Shown one piece after another: positions 24,772-34,577 of a stretch of DNA of 64,000 nucleotides. How positions within the stretch are numbered: position 1 is the first letter of the stretch; every line of letters starts with the position of its first letter. A program made the position numbers and the translations under genes. Where the stretch lies: contig NC_081553.1 in assembly GCF_963082655.1 (NCBI RefSeq), positions 48,190,389-48,254,388 on the forward strand. The letters are read 5' to 3'. Source of the DNA: Stomoxys calcitrans. Lineage: Eukaryota > Arthropoda > Insecta > Diptera > Muscidae. Under the pieces are notes generated by a model. The model ran no database searches. It was given only the letters and a program-made list of their open reading frames with translations, and was not told the origin of the DNA.

Positions 24772-25545
24772 TGGATGCGAACGAGTGGCTTTAGTATGCA
24801 AACTCGTTTCCTAGTTGCGTTAGGATGCGAACGAATCAGCGTTAGGATGCGAACTAGTTTCCTAGTCGCGTTAGGATACGAACCAGTTGCCCAGTCGCGT
24901 TAAGATGCAAACCAGTTGCCCAGTCGCGTTAAGATGCGAACCGGTTTCCCAGTCGCGTTAAGATGCGAACTAGTTTCTCAGTCGCGTTAGGATGCGAACG
25001 ACTCAGCGTTAGGATGCCAACCAGTTGCCCAGTCGCGTTGGGATGCGAACTAGTTTCCTAGTCGCGTTAGGATGCGAACGAATCAGCGTTAGGTTGCGAA
25101 CCATTTTCCCCATTGCATTAGGAAGCGAAGTAATTGCCTAGTCGCGTTAGGATGCGAACTAGTTACCCTGTCGCGTTAAAATCAAGCTAGTCGCGTTAGG
25201 ATGTGAACCAGTTGCCCCGTCGCGTTAGGATGCGAACTAGTTGCCCAGTCGCGTTAAGATGCGAACCAGTTTCCCAGTCGCGTTAAGATGCGAACCAGTT
25301 TCTCAGTTGCGTTAGGATGCGAACCAGTTTCTCAGTCGCGTTAGGATGCGAACGACTCAGCGTTAGGATGCCAACCAGTTGCCCAGTCGCGTTGGGATGC
25401 GAACTAGTTTCCTAGTCGCGTTAGGATGCGAACGAATCAGCGTTAGGATGCGAACTAGTTACCCTGTCGCGTTAGAATCAAGCTAGTCGCGTTAGGATGC
25501 GAACTAGTTTCTTAGTCGCGTTAGGATGCGAACCAGTTTCGCGTT
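24772..25545 (+). repeat. Minisatellite, 29-bp unit with 22-bp variant
   Basis: About 27 units of the type 'gcgttaggatgcgaac' + 'cagttgcccagtc'. The variable part is mostly 'yagttKcccagtc' or 'tagtttcctagtc'. A shorter 22-bp variant 'gcgttaggatgcgaacgaatca' is interspersed. A block of ~120 bp from about 24972 recurs almost unchanged from about 25326, so the array grew partly by segmental duplication with a 354-bp period. It ends 383 bp before the proposed start codon of the ALDH4-like gene. Confidence 0.9.
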
Positions 25546-25928
25546 AATCGGTGATGAAATCCTTGGGACTTTTAGGCTTTCTGACTGCGCACCATGCCAC
25601 ACGTCTTACTATGCTGTCTGCTCAACGACTCACGACCAGCCTTAGAAAACGTGACATTAAGTAGCAGATGCTACATCAACCAAGTGAGAATTATATCCCA
25701 CTGGTCTTGTTAAAATAGACATCGAATAACGACAATCCGTGTAAGCATCTGTGATGACAAGCAAAAATTTCAATTTCCATGCTCGACTGTATGCTCTTTA
25801 CATTGGTGTGCATGAATATTCATCACTTGTACTATGGAATAGTAATGAAATTAATATGTACGTCGTCATGTTTGGTTGTCATTTTAAATATTTTTTTGTA
25901 TAATTTTATCTTTAGAAATTTTTTACCA

Positions 25929-27551
25929 ATGATTTTCAAATTATTTCGCCCAAATGCGTGGAAATTTCTTCGCCGATTTTCCTCATCAGTCACCTTGGAA
26001 TGCTGTAAAGTGAATCGCTCCGATTTGGACGATGCCTTGAAGAAAAATTATCAACAACCAGCCAGTGTGCCTATTGTTATAGGCAAAGATGTGATTTATT
26101 CGGGCGATGAACAGCTCATACAAATGCCCCATAATCATCAACGGATTGCGGCCAAATATTATAATGCCTCAAGGAAACACATTCAAATGGCCATAGATCA
26201 AGCTTTAGAAGTACAAGAAAAATGGGCAAATACTGATGTCAACTGCCGTTTAGAATGCTTCCAGAAGGCTGTTGACATTTTGATGTCACCATTGAAATTT
26301 GCCCAACTGATGTCGGCCATAATGTTGGCTGAGGCTAAGACACGTCAGGAGGCTGAAAGAGATTTGGGACGCTTGATACGCATGATGTCCTCCACAGCGG
26401 ACTATTTGAAACAATTGTCGGAATTTAAATACCATGGTGGAACAGAGGGCTTGGTACCAAAGTATGCGCTAAGACCTTTGGAGGGATTTGTGGCTTGCAC
26501 AGGGCCCATAAACACCAGCTGGAGGGCAGCAAATTTGGCTTTGGCCCCCTTGATAATGGGCAATGTAGTGCTGTGGAGACCTCCTAAAGTTTGTGTTCAT
26601 TCTGCTCACCTTATATTCAGCGCCATGATGGAAGCTGGCATACCTGCGGGAGCTTTGCAATTTTTACCTTCCAATTATCGGCTTTTTCTGGACACAGTGG
26701 TGCGATCACCATATTTGGCTGGCATTAACTACGCTGGACGCCTCAGTACTTTGCGCACTCTATGGCATGATATGGCCATACAATTGGCCAACTATAAATG
26801 TTTCCCCCGATTGGTGGGGGAATGTGATAGCAAAGGCTATCATTTTGTACATGAGTCAGCTGATTTGGAGAAAGTTGTGGATTTAACAATAAATGCAGCT
26901 TTTAGCTACTCTGGCCAGAGACCCAATTGTTGTGCCCGCCTATATGTTCCCAGCTCCATGTGGCCGCAAGTCCGTTGCCATCTGGAGGCAAGGGTAGCTT
27001 GTTTGAAAATTGCCGATCCCACAGATGATGAGAGTTTTTCCTCGGCCATCTGTCGGCCGGATATTTTTGACGACATTGTGGAATATCTGAAATATGCCAG
27101 CAGCAGTAAGGGAAATCAAATCATAGCCGGAGGAAATTTCATTAAATCCCATGGTTATTTCATAGAACCCACCATAGTGTTGTGTCAAAATCCCCAAGAT
27201 CGTTTGTTGATCGATGACATTCCTGGTCCCATTCTCAGTGTTTATGTGTATGAAAATGCCCATTTGGAAGGGGCATTAGAAACTCTAGCAACTACCCAAA
27301 AGTTTGGTGCCTGTGGTTCTGTGTTTGTTAAAAATGAAAAAATTCTGCCTCATTTACAGCAAAAACTTGGCAAGACTGCCAGTAATTTGTATATCAACAA
27401 TCAATGCTCTGGCAGCAGTATGAGTCATTTGCCCTTATCTGGCAATCGTTTGTCTGGAACGAATGACAAAAATGCAACACCGTATTACTTGCTAAGATTC
27501 GCTGCTCCTCAAATGCTGGAAGAGGCTAGGGGAGACATTGCTTATGATTAG
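25929..27551 (+). CDS. ALDH4-type protein (delta-1-pyrroline-5-carboxylate dehydrogenase paralogue), predicted catalytically dead
   Basis: A 540-residue uninterrupted frame; mammalian ALDH4A1 is ~563. I take the ATG at 25929 because it opens a basic, Ser-rich mitochondrial-type presequence (MIFKLFRPNAWKFLRRFSSS). The frame is open upstream to 25779, but that part is hydrophobic and unlike the family. The family oxidises glutamate-gamma-semialdehyde to glutamate in proline catabolism, in the mitochondrial matrix. Visible family features: LEGFVA (~residue 185), PIN with Asn195, LIMGNVVLW (~207-215), FPRLVGE with the general-base Glu298, ARLYVP, LSVYVY, SGTND. Losses: the catalytic Cys, expected 34 residues after the Glu, is Pro332 (SGQRPNCCAR). 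The ALDH Lys after GNVVLW is Arg217. The TGS loop is AGR. GGK is DSK. ExFGP is D430-I-P-G-P. PFGG is PLSG. There are no frameshifts or stops, arguing for selection on a non-catalytic role. Drosophila also has a second, testis-biased P5CDh paralogue (recalled, not checked). AATAAA lies 25 bp after the stop. Confidence 0.92.
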   Translation: MIFKLFRPNAWKFLRRFSSSVTLECCKVNRSDLDDALKKNYQQPASVPIVIGKDVIYSGDEQLIQMPHNHQRIAAKYYNASRKHIQMAIDQALEVQEKWANTDVNCRLECFQKAVDILMSPLKFAQLMSAIMLAEAKTRQEAERDLGRLIRMMSSTADYLKQLSEFKYHGGTEGLVPKYALRPLEGFVACTGPINTSWRAANLALAPLIMGNVVLWRPPKVCVHSAHLIFSAMMEAGIPAGALQFLPSNYRLFLDTVVRSPYLAGINYAGRLSTLRTLWHDMAIQLANYKCFPRLVGECDSKGYHFVHESADLEKVVDLTINAAFSYSGQRPNCCARLYVPSSMWPQVRCHLEARVACLKIADPTDDESFSSAICRPDIFDDIVEYLKYASSSKGNQIIAGGNFIKSHGYFIEPTIVLCQNPQDRLLIDDIPGPILSVYVYENAHLEGALETLATTQKFGACGSVFVKNEKILPHLQQKLGKTASNLYINNQCSGSSMSHLPLSGNRLSGTNDKNATPYYLLRFAAPQMLEEARGDIAYD

Positions 27552-27575
27552 AAATATTGGTTAAATTTTATGTCG

Positions 27576-27581
27576 AATAAA
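27576..27581 (+). promoter_or_regulatory. Polyadenylation signal of the ALDH4-like gene
   Basis: AATAAA lies 25 bp after the TAG stop, in 'tgtcgaataaaaattc'. It gives a very short 3' UTR. It is the first such hexamer downstream and is in the correct orientation. Confidence 0.7.
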
Positions 27582-27941
27582 AATTCAAATCTTCTTCTAG
27601 GTATACAGTAAAAAATTTGAGATTACTTATGAAGTGTTTCATCTTTTTTGAAAAGCAATTACGCTATTATTCGGAAAATTTGAGGGCATAAGGATACGGT
27701 CCTGAAGATCTAAATGCCTGTCTCTATGGCATACTTTAAGCTTTCAGTTGTTAAATCTAATTTTAAATTTGACCTAATTTAATGAACTTACTGTCCAATT
27801 TGACGAAAAAAGCATATCACACACAATTGCAAACTGTTTTAGAATTCAACCATAACATGGTGTTGCATCACTTCAATGTTTACAATTCCTCCACCTCTAA
27901 TATCAATCGCATTCAACGTATGACCGCAGCGAAAAAAAAAC
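27582..27941. other. Intergenic AT-rich stretch
   Basis: No repeat of the other families and no credible ORF. It ends in an A9 tract, the insertion site of the following Helentron. Confidence 0.45.
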
Positions 27942-29913
27942 CAAGTAAGAGCATGCTAAGTTCGGCCGGGCCGAACCTTATATACCCTCCGCCATGGATC
28001 ACATTTGTCGAGTTCTATGCGCGATATCTCTATTTAGGCAAACAAAGAATATTGATTAAGAACTGTTATGCTATTGCAGCTATATCAAGTTATTGTCCGA
28101 TTCGAACCATAAATGAATGCTGAACATTGAAGTCATTGTGCAATATTTCAGTTCATTCGGATAAGAATTGCGCCTTGTAGGGGATCAAGAAGCAAAATCG
28201 GGAGAAAGGTATATGGGAGCTATATCAAGCTATTGATCGATTCAGGCCATATTAGACACGTATGTTGAAGGTCACGAGAGAAACCGTTGTACAAAATTTC
28301 TGCCAAATCGGATGAGAATTGCGCCCTATAGAAGCTCAAGAAGTCAAGATCCCAGATCGGTTTATATAGGTCTATGATCCGATTTCAATCATACTTAGCA
28401 CAGTTATTGGAAGTCATAACAAAACACCTCATGCAAAATTTCAGCACAATCGGATGAGAATTGCGCGCTCTATTGGCTCAAGAAATCAAGATCCAAGATC
28501 GGTTTATATGACAGCTATACCAGATTATGAACCGATTTCAATCATACTTAGCGCAGTTATTGGAAGTGATACCAAAACACCACGCGCAAAATTTCAGTCA
28601 AATCGGTCGAGAATTGCGCTCTCTAGAGGCTCAAGAAGTCAAGATCCGAGATCGATTTATATGGCAGCTATATCAAAACATGGACCGATTTAAACCATAC
28701 ATGGCACAGTTGTTGGAAGTGATACCAAAACACCACGTGCAAAATTTCAGTCAAATCGGTCGAGAAATGCGTTCTCTAGAGGCTCAAGAAGTCAAGATCC
28801 AAGATCGATTTATATAGCAGCTATATCAAAATATGGACCGATTTGAACCATAATTGGCACAGTTGTTGAAAGTGATACCAGAACACTACGTGCAAATTCC
28901 ATGTCAAATCGGTCGAGAATTGCGCTCTCTAGAGGCTCAAGAAGTCAAGACCCAAGATCGATTTATATGGCAGCTATATCAAAACCTAAACCGATTTGAA
29001 CCATACTAGGCACAGATGTTGAAAGTAATACCGAAACACCACGTGCAAAGTTTCAGCCAAATCGGTCGAAAATTGCGCACTCTAGAGTCTCAAGAAGTCA
29101 AGACCCAAGATCGATTTATATGGCAGCTATATCAAAACCTAAACCGATTTAAACCATACATGGCACAGTTGTTGGAAGTGAGACCAAAACACCACGTGCA
29201 AAATTTCAGCCAAATCGGTCTAGATTTGCGCCCTCTAGAGGCTCAAGAAGTCAAGACCCAAGATCGGTTTATATTGCAGCTATATCAAACTATGGACCGA
29301 TTTGAACCATACTTGGTACAGTTGTTGGAAGTGATACCAAAACACCACGTGCAAAAGTTTAGTCAAATCGGTCGAGAATTGCGCCCTCTAGAGGCTCAAG
29401 AAGTCTAGACCCAAGACCGGTTTATATGGCAGCTATATTAAAACAAGATCGGTTTATATGGCAGCTATATCAAAACATGAACCGATTTGAACCATACATG
29501 GCACAGTTGTTGGAAGTGATACCAAAACACCACGTGCAAAGTTTCAGTCAAATCGGTCGAGAATTGCGCCCTCTAGTGGCTCAGGAAGTCAAGACCCGAG
29601 ATCGGTTTATATGGCAGCTATAACAAAACATGGACCGATTTGGCCCATTTACAATACCAACCGACCTACACTAATAGAAAGTATTTGTGCATAATTTCAA
29701 GCGGCTAGCTTTACTCCTTCGGAAGTTAGCGTGCTTTCGACAGACAAACAAACGGACGGACAGACGGACGGACTGACATGGCTAGATCGACTTAAAATGA
29801 CATGACGATCAAGAATATATATACTTTTTGGGGTCTCTCAGGCACTTATTTCGAGGTGTTACAAACAGAATGACGAAATTAGTATACCCCCATCCTATGG
29901 TGGAGGGTATATA
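27942..29913 (-). mobile_element. Helentron/mini-me-like element, family 1, complete copy
   Basis: The best complete copy, ~1.97 kb, minus orientation. 3' end at the left: 'ccaagtaagagcatgctaag', near-palindrome TTCGGCCGGGCCGAA at 27961-27975, 'ccttatataccctccgccat'. The interior has about ten family-1 units of ~153 bp ('agatcgatttatatggcagc', 'ataccaaaacaccacgtgca', 'ctctagaggctcaagaagtc'). 5' block at the right: 'ggacagacggacggactgac' (GTCY on the minus strand, ~29750-29778), 'atggctagatcgacttaaaa', 'cgatcaagaatatatatact', 'tatttcgaggtgttacaaac', then the terminal palindrome 'tatacccccatcc'/'ggtggagggtata' at about 29883-29911. It is flanked by A9 on the left and A-rich sequence on the right, compatible with insertion in a T/A run. 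It encodes nothing, so it would need a helicase/Rep supplied elsewhere. Confidence 0.85.
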
Positions 29914-30296
29914 AAAAAAAAAAAAATTCTATGCATTTTAAATGACTTGGTTTCGTGAAATTAATTTTGAAAATTAAATTAAATCAAATGAAGCCTAAAA
30001 TTAAAACACATCCATTTAAAGTAGTTCAGAGCAAATTGATTGTCAACATAGGTTTCCGCTATGCAGCCACATTAATTAGTAGTTGATTGCTGTTGGTTTT
30101 TCCATATCAACGATATTAAGTTTAGAGTATATATGCAAATAAACAAAGGGATAAACAATTTAACGAATTTTAAACAAGAACAAATTTCAACAAGTTTGGT
30201 CGAGGTGTAAAGTGATCCAATGTGAAAGTGTATGTATGTGTACCACATTAGGAAGATACTCAAAGCACCCAAATGCAAATTTGCCCATGAACACTC
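29914..30296. other. Unique AT-rich stretch
   Basis: No family motifs. A short (TA)(TG)-rich segment lies at 30215-30245. Nothing is called. Confidence 0.45.
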
Positions 30297-30535
30297 TATT
30301 ATGGAATAGGGGCAAACTTCTCACATAACAATGAGTTCTGTCCGATTCTAGTTTAAGCTCAATAATAAGGGAGCTACTTGTTATAGTCGAGTCCGAACAA
30401 CTTTTTGGGAGAAGTATTTACATGGCATAGTACCACATAAATGAAAATTTTTTCTAATGTTTCCGCCAGTATTCGACCGCAGCATTAGCATCATAGACGG
30501 CCATGCTAACCTCTGCGTTGCGGTTGCCTCCCGGA
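30297..30535 (-). mobile_element. tRNA-derived SINE (SINE-1), inverted copy
   Basis: On the minus strand, 'cgcagaggttagcatggccg' gives the A-box segment, 'tgcggtcgaatactggcgg' a mutated B box, then 'gttcggactcgactataaca', 'cttattattgagcttaaact' and 'gaatcggacagaactcattg'. The same blocks appear in the copies at 37816 and 56115. The 'aatgctggcaacattt' segment is deleted. It is inserted next to a reverse transcriptase relic in the same orientation. Confidence 0.8.
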
Positions 30536-31071
30536 CTATTACTTACTTATTTTAATTGGCTATGCCGGAACCTTTGTTCCATAGCGTTCCAAGCGCCTCG
30601 ATCTTCTGCGCTCACTCTAAAATCTCTGACACTAAGTTTCGAGGTGTCTCCCACAACTTGATCTTTCCATCAGGCTTTTGGTCTTCCCGGTTTGCCTTCA
30701 AAAGACTTCTTTGCTACAGCTTTTTCATCCATTCGGACAACATGACCTAGCCACGCAGCAGTCGTCATAGAGCTCATACAGCTCGTGGTTCATACGTCGG
30801 CTTTATTCTCCCTTAGCGCAAATTGATCCATATATTTTATGAAGAATCTTTCCCTCAAATGCCCCAAGTACTGCCTCATCTGCTTTCATAAGTACCCATG
30901 CTTCAGAACCATATGACAGCACGGGTAGTATCAGTGTCTTGTATAGAGTAATCTTCGTCTCTCGAGATGTGGCCTTGTTTCTAAACTGCTTACTTAGTCC
31001 AAAATAGAATATGTTTGCCAGTAGATAAAGTTACTGACTATTTCAAAGTTGTTGTTCGCTACTTTCTAGAT
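30536..31071 (-). pseudogene. Non-LTR reverse transcriptase relic, thumb and C terminus
   Basis: The minus strand reads LYKTLILPVLSYGSEAWVLM, KADEAVLGAFEGKILHKIYG, NHELYELYDD and a degenerate ARSCCPNG (homologous with 'WLGHVxRM'), with several frame shifts. The first motif is the usual RT thumb 'YKTLILPVLxYGSExW'. The distal part is homologous to 2328-2549. The upstream catalytic domain was removed by, or lies beyond, the Helentron that starts at 31072. Confidence 0.75.
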
Positions 31072-32440
31072 TTTTATACCCACCACCGAAGGATGGGGGT
31101 ATATTCATTTTGTCATTCCCTTTGCAACACATCGAAATATTCATTTCCGTCCCTATAAAGTATATATATTCTTGATCAGCGTAAAAATCTAAGACCATGT
31201 AGCCATGTCCGTCCGTCTGTCTGTTGAAATCACGCTACAGTCATTAAAAATAGACATATTGAGCTGAAACTGTGCATAGATGGGCTATATCGGACTTTAC
31301 CTTGATATAGCCCCCATACTGACCGATCCACCGATTTAGGATCTTAGGCCCATAAAAGCCACATTTATCATCCGATTTTGCTGAAATTTGGGACAGTGAG
31401 TTGTGTTAAGCCCTTTGATATTCTTCGACAATTTGGTTCAGATTGGTCCAGATTTGGATATGGCTGCCATATAGACCGATTCGCCGATTTAGGGTTTTAG
31501 GCTCATAAGAGCCACATTTATTATCAGATTTTGCGGAAATTTGGGGCAGTGAGTTGTCTTAGGCCCATCGACATCTTCCTTCAATTTGGCCCTGATCGGT
31601 TCAGGTTTATATATATATTTGCCATAGAGACCGATCTCTCGATTTAAGGTTTTGGGCCTATAAGAGGTGCATTTATTGTTTGATATCGCCAAAATTTAGG
31701 ACAGGGAGTTAAGTTACGCCCATCGACATACTTGTGCAATATGGTACAGATCGGTCCAGATTTGGATATAGCTGCCATATAGACCGATTTCTAGGTTTTA
31801 GGTTTTGGGGCCATAAAAAGGGCATTTATTGTCCAATTTTGAGACAGTGAGTTGTTTTAGGCTCTTCGACGTTCTTCTTCAATTTGGCCTAGATCGGTCC
31901 AGATTTGAATATAGCTGCCATATAGACGGATCTCTCGATATAACATTTGGGCCCATAAAAGGCGCATTTATTTTCCGATTTCACCGAGATTTGGGACAGT
32001 GCGTTGTATTAGGCTTTGCGACATTTTTTTTGCACCTTGGCTCAACTTGGTTCAGATTTGAATATAGTTGCCATGTAGACCGATATCTGGATTTAAAGTC
32101 TTGGCCCCATAATAGGCTATAAATGCGCCTTTTATCCGATTTCACTGAAATTTGGCACTGTGATATATGTTAGGCTTTTCGACATCCGTGTCGTATATGG
32201 TTCAGATCTGTTTATTTTTAGATATAGCTACTAAAAAGACCAATTTTTGTTATACTCAATTGAACAATGACTTGTATTTTTTGGTATTTGGTCCAAACCG
32301 GAACATATTTCGATATAACTGCTATGGGGCATAAGGTATGCAATTTTCGCCAGATTTTGATGAAAGGTGTTTAACATATATACCCAAGGTGGTGGGAATC
32401 CAAAGTTCGGCCCGGCCGAACTTAACGTCTTTTTACTTAT
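31072..32440 (+). mobile_element. Helentron/mini-me-like element, family 2, complete copy
   Basis: 5' end 'tttttatacccaccaccgaa', 'ggatgggggtatattcattt', (TA) tract 31160-31169, core 'ttgatcagcgtaaaaatcta', (GTCY)n 31207-31223. About seven units follow ('tagctgccatatagaccgat', 'gtgcatttattgtttgat'). The last one is unit-divergent and leads into the 3' end 'acccaaggtggtgggaatcc', 'aaagttcggcccggccgaac' (the near-palindrome, at about 32413-32427) and 'ttaacgtctttttacttatt'. At 1.37 kb it is the shortest complete copy. It lies inside a reverse transcriptase relic on its left side. Confidence 0.85.
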
Positions 32441-32499
32441 TTTTGATAAAAAATGCTAATATTGAACTTCACAGATCTCCCATTAGACATACCAAAGCA

Positions 32500-32868
32500 C
32501 GAACCTAGGCACACGTCGTTGGAAGCCATCAATACAACTTTCAACATATGCACAAAATCACGTGTAGTACGGAAGAAGTGTAATTTGCCTGAGAAAGAAA
32601 GTCTGTCATTACACAAAACTGCATGCATTGGGAAAAAGTACAGCTAATAGACAAGGTTGTCGAGCGTGGTTAATGTACCACGATTCAAATACAACATACC
32701 AACACAAGGACCTTGAAGCCATCACACCTAATATGGTTGAAGAGTCTCCTAACAAAAGACGAAACTCGTCCCATAGTGATTGGTGTGTGTTGCTGTCTTT
32801 GGCTTTCCTTTTTCATTAGCATCTCCGATCATTGAGCTGGACTCGTAAGAGAAACAAACAAAAAAAAA
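32500..32868 (+). repeat. Unclassified A-tailed dispersed repeat (Rep-A), copy 1
   Basis: Blocks shared with the copies at 48035 and 54803: 'gaagccatcaatacaac', 'gcattgggaaaaagtacagc', 'ctaatagacaaggttgtcga', 'acaacataccaacaca', 'tcccatagtgattggtgtgt', 'ctttggctttcct' and the ending 'agagaaacaaacaaaaaaaa'. It lacks a ~40-bp segment found in the other two copies after 'gtggttaatgt'. All three copies have the same orientation and an A-rich 3' tail, which suggests retroposition. No ORF is conserved. Confidence 0.75.
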
Positions 32869-34357
32869 GAAATGTTTAGCCAAATTTCTTGGACAATATA
32901 AACGATATCCCGCACATATAGGGCTGTTTTTCTAGGGCTTTTTAAGCACTTTCCAGCAAAACAAAATTTGAAAATCGGACTATAAATACGCTTTTGACAG
33001 CTTCAACATAATTTAGGTGACCGACTTTGAAGGTCCAACCAATGGGCTCCTGGGACCTCTATAGACCTGATATTTTGCATATAAACTGGATAATATCTCA
33101 ACTATAAACATGTAAAATGAGGATATCTTTATCGGTTTCAAAATGGCAGACTTATTTCCACTTATTTTTTCCCATCCCACTGTGCGACGTTAACCCAAAT
33201 TCCTTAAACTAAGGAATTCTTTCAGGTGTTGCATTATACTATGAAGTGAGGTAGTGACCGAATTATCCTCGTTATATGCTGTCATTGCGCCATTATAGTT
33301 CAATCTTCTGCATTTTACACCATTTTTCCCTACTTTGAGTTTACCCAATCTTTAACTACCACAATTTACATTTAAATCAGATAAAATACAGCAAAGATTT
33401 TTTTGATTCATTTCTTTGCTGGTGTGTTTTTACCACCATGAATCCTTATTGCCCTAATGCCTGTTCCTCTTGTCTTCCTTGTAATTTGCAACACGTTTCA
33501 TACCCTAAATTAATTTCTTTCCACGAGAAGTGCCGGTTGAAAGAAGAACAACAGAAAAAAAAAAAAAAACATTCTGTATGTCGGACACGTTTTCCTCCTA
33601 CACAACTGTTCGGTTGTCCCTATACAACCACAACTCCCTCCCTTATAGAACGATGACATGGGCAAGATTTGCTATAAACTGACGATACAAAACATTTGTT
33701 TGTTAAAATTTGATCTACTCTCTTTGGCTCACGGTGCCACACCAAAGACACTGAGCTCGAAGGCAAACTAAAATGTTGCGACAGCATTTTTATAGTCAAT
33801 TTTAACGATTAAACGACACTTGTATCTGGTGACTTCTAAGGGGGCTCCGCTGCTGCTGTAGTTGTTTGGCCATAAAATCGGTCCGTTAGTAATACCACAA
33901 ATCGTATTGCTGCAGAGATTAAGCCAATCAGTTTCGTCCAATGTTGTTGGTGGTGGTGGTAGTAAGGGCACCGGAAGTGACACAAATCCAAGTATAAAAC
34001 ATTGCAAGCGACAATATATTTAAGATTTCAAACACGTACTTGCAAGCAGCCAACAGCTGTAGCAAGTGGCGGAGAATAAAAAAGCAAAACTGGATTATAA
34101 GCCATTAAAACAGCGAAAGAGTTGAGCGGAAAAACATGCAGACGTTCTTCCGGATTTTAATCACAGGCACCGAAGGCATATTTGAGTCGTTTGTAGTGTT
34201 AACATTCAGTGTTTAATTTTTATATTTTATTTTCTCCCTAAGCTACGTGAAACAATCAATCGAGAATTGTATGGAACTGAAGTTTCATATTTCAATTGTA
34301 TTTAAATTTAAAGATTTGGGGTCTTATGAGTTCTTTCGGCGCAGACTTGGACTTGGT
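32869..34357. other. Mostly unique sequence, no gene recognised
   Basis: Contains an A-tract at 33555-33569, 'gttgttggtggtggtggtag' at about 33942 and pyrimidine-rich stretches. ORFs up to 79 codons on either strand have no family resemblance. The segment 33240-34250 could hold regulatory or UTR sequence of a neighbouring gene, but nothing shows it. Confidence 0.4.
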
Positions 34358-34393
34358 GTCGTATACGTTATTTATTCATATAACGTATACGAC
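34358..34393. repeat. Perfect 14-bp inverted repeat, 8-nt loop
   Basis: Arms GTCGTATACGTTAT (34358-34371) and ATAACGTATACGAC (34380-34393) around 'ttattcat'. It directly abuts a truncated Helentron 3' end and may be a scar of that insertion. Confidence 0.85.
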
Positions 34394-34577
34394 AAATTCG
34401 GGCGGGCCAAATCTTACATACCCTCCACCATAGATCGCATTTGTCAAGTTCCTTGAATGACATTTTCAAATAGAACAAGTAAAAGCGTGCTAAGTTTGGG
34501 CGGGCCGAATCTTATATACCCTCCACCATGGATCGCATCTGGCGAGTTCTTTTCCCGGCATCTCTTCTTAGGCATAA
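34394..34577 (-). mobile_element. Two truncated Helentron 3' ends in tandem
   Basis: First terminus: 'attcgggcgggccaaatctt', 'acataccctccaccatagat', 'cgcatttgtcaagttccttg' (34394-34470). Second: 'aacaagtaaaagcgtgctaa', 'gtttgggcgggccgaatctt', 'atataccctccaccatggat', 'ctcttcttaggcat' (34475-34577). Neither continues into core units. Both have the same orientation as the copy starting at 34578, so three 3' termini follow one another within 190 bp. Confidence 0.8.

Noticed and set aside
25779..25928. N-terminal 50-residue extension of the ALDH4-like protein
   Set aside because: Hydrophobic and Cys-rich without family resemblance, followed by a typical mitochondrial presequence starting at Met 25929. 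The upstream open frame is probably 5' UTR or intron.
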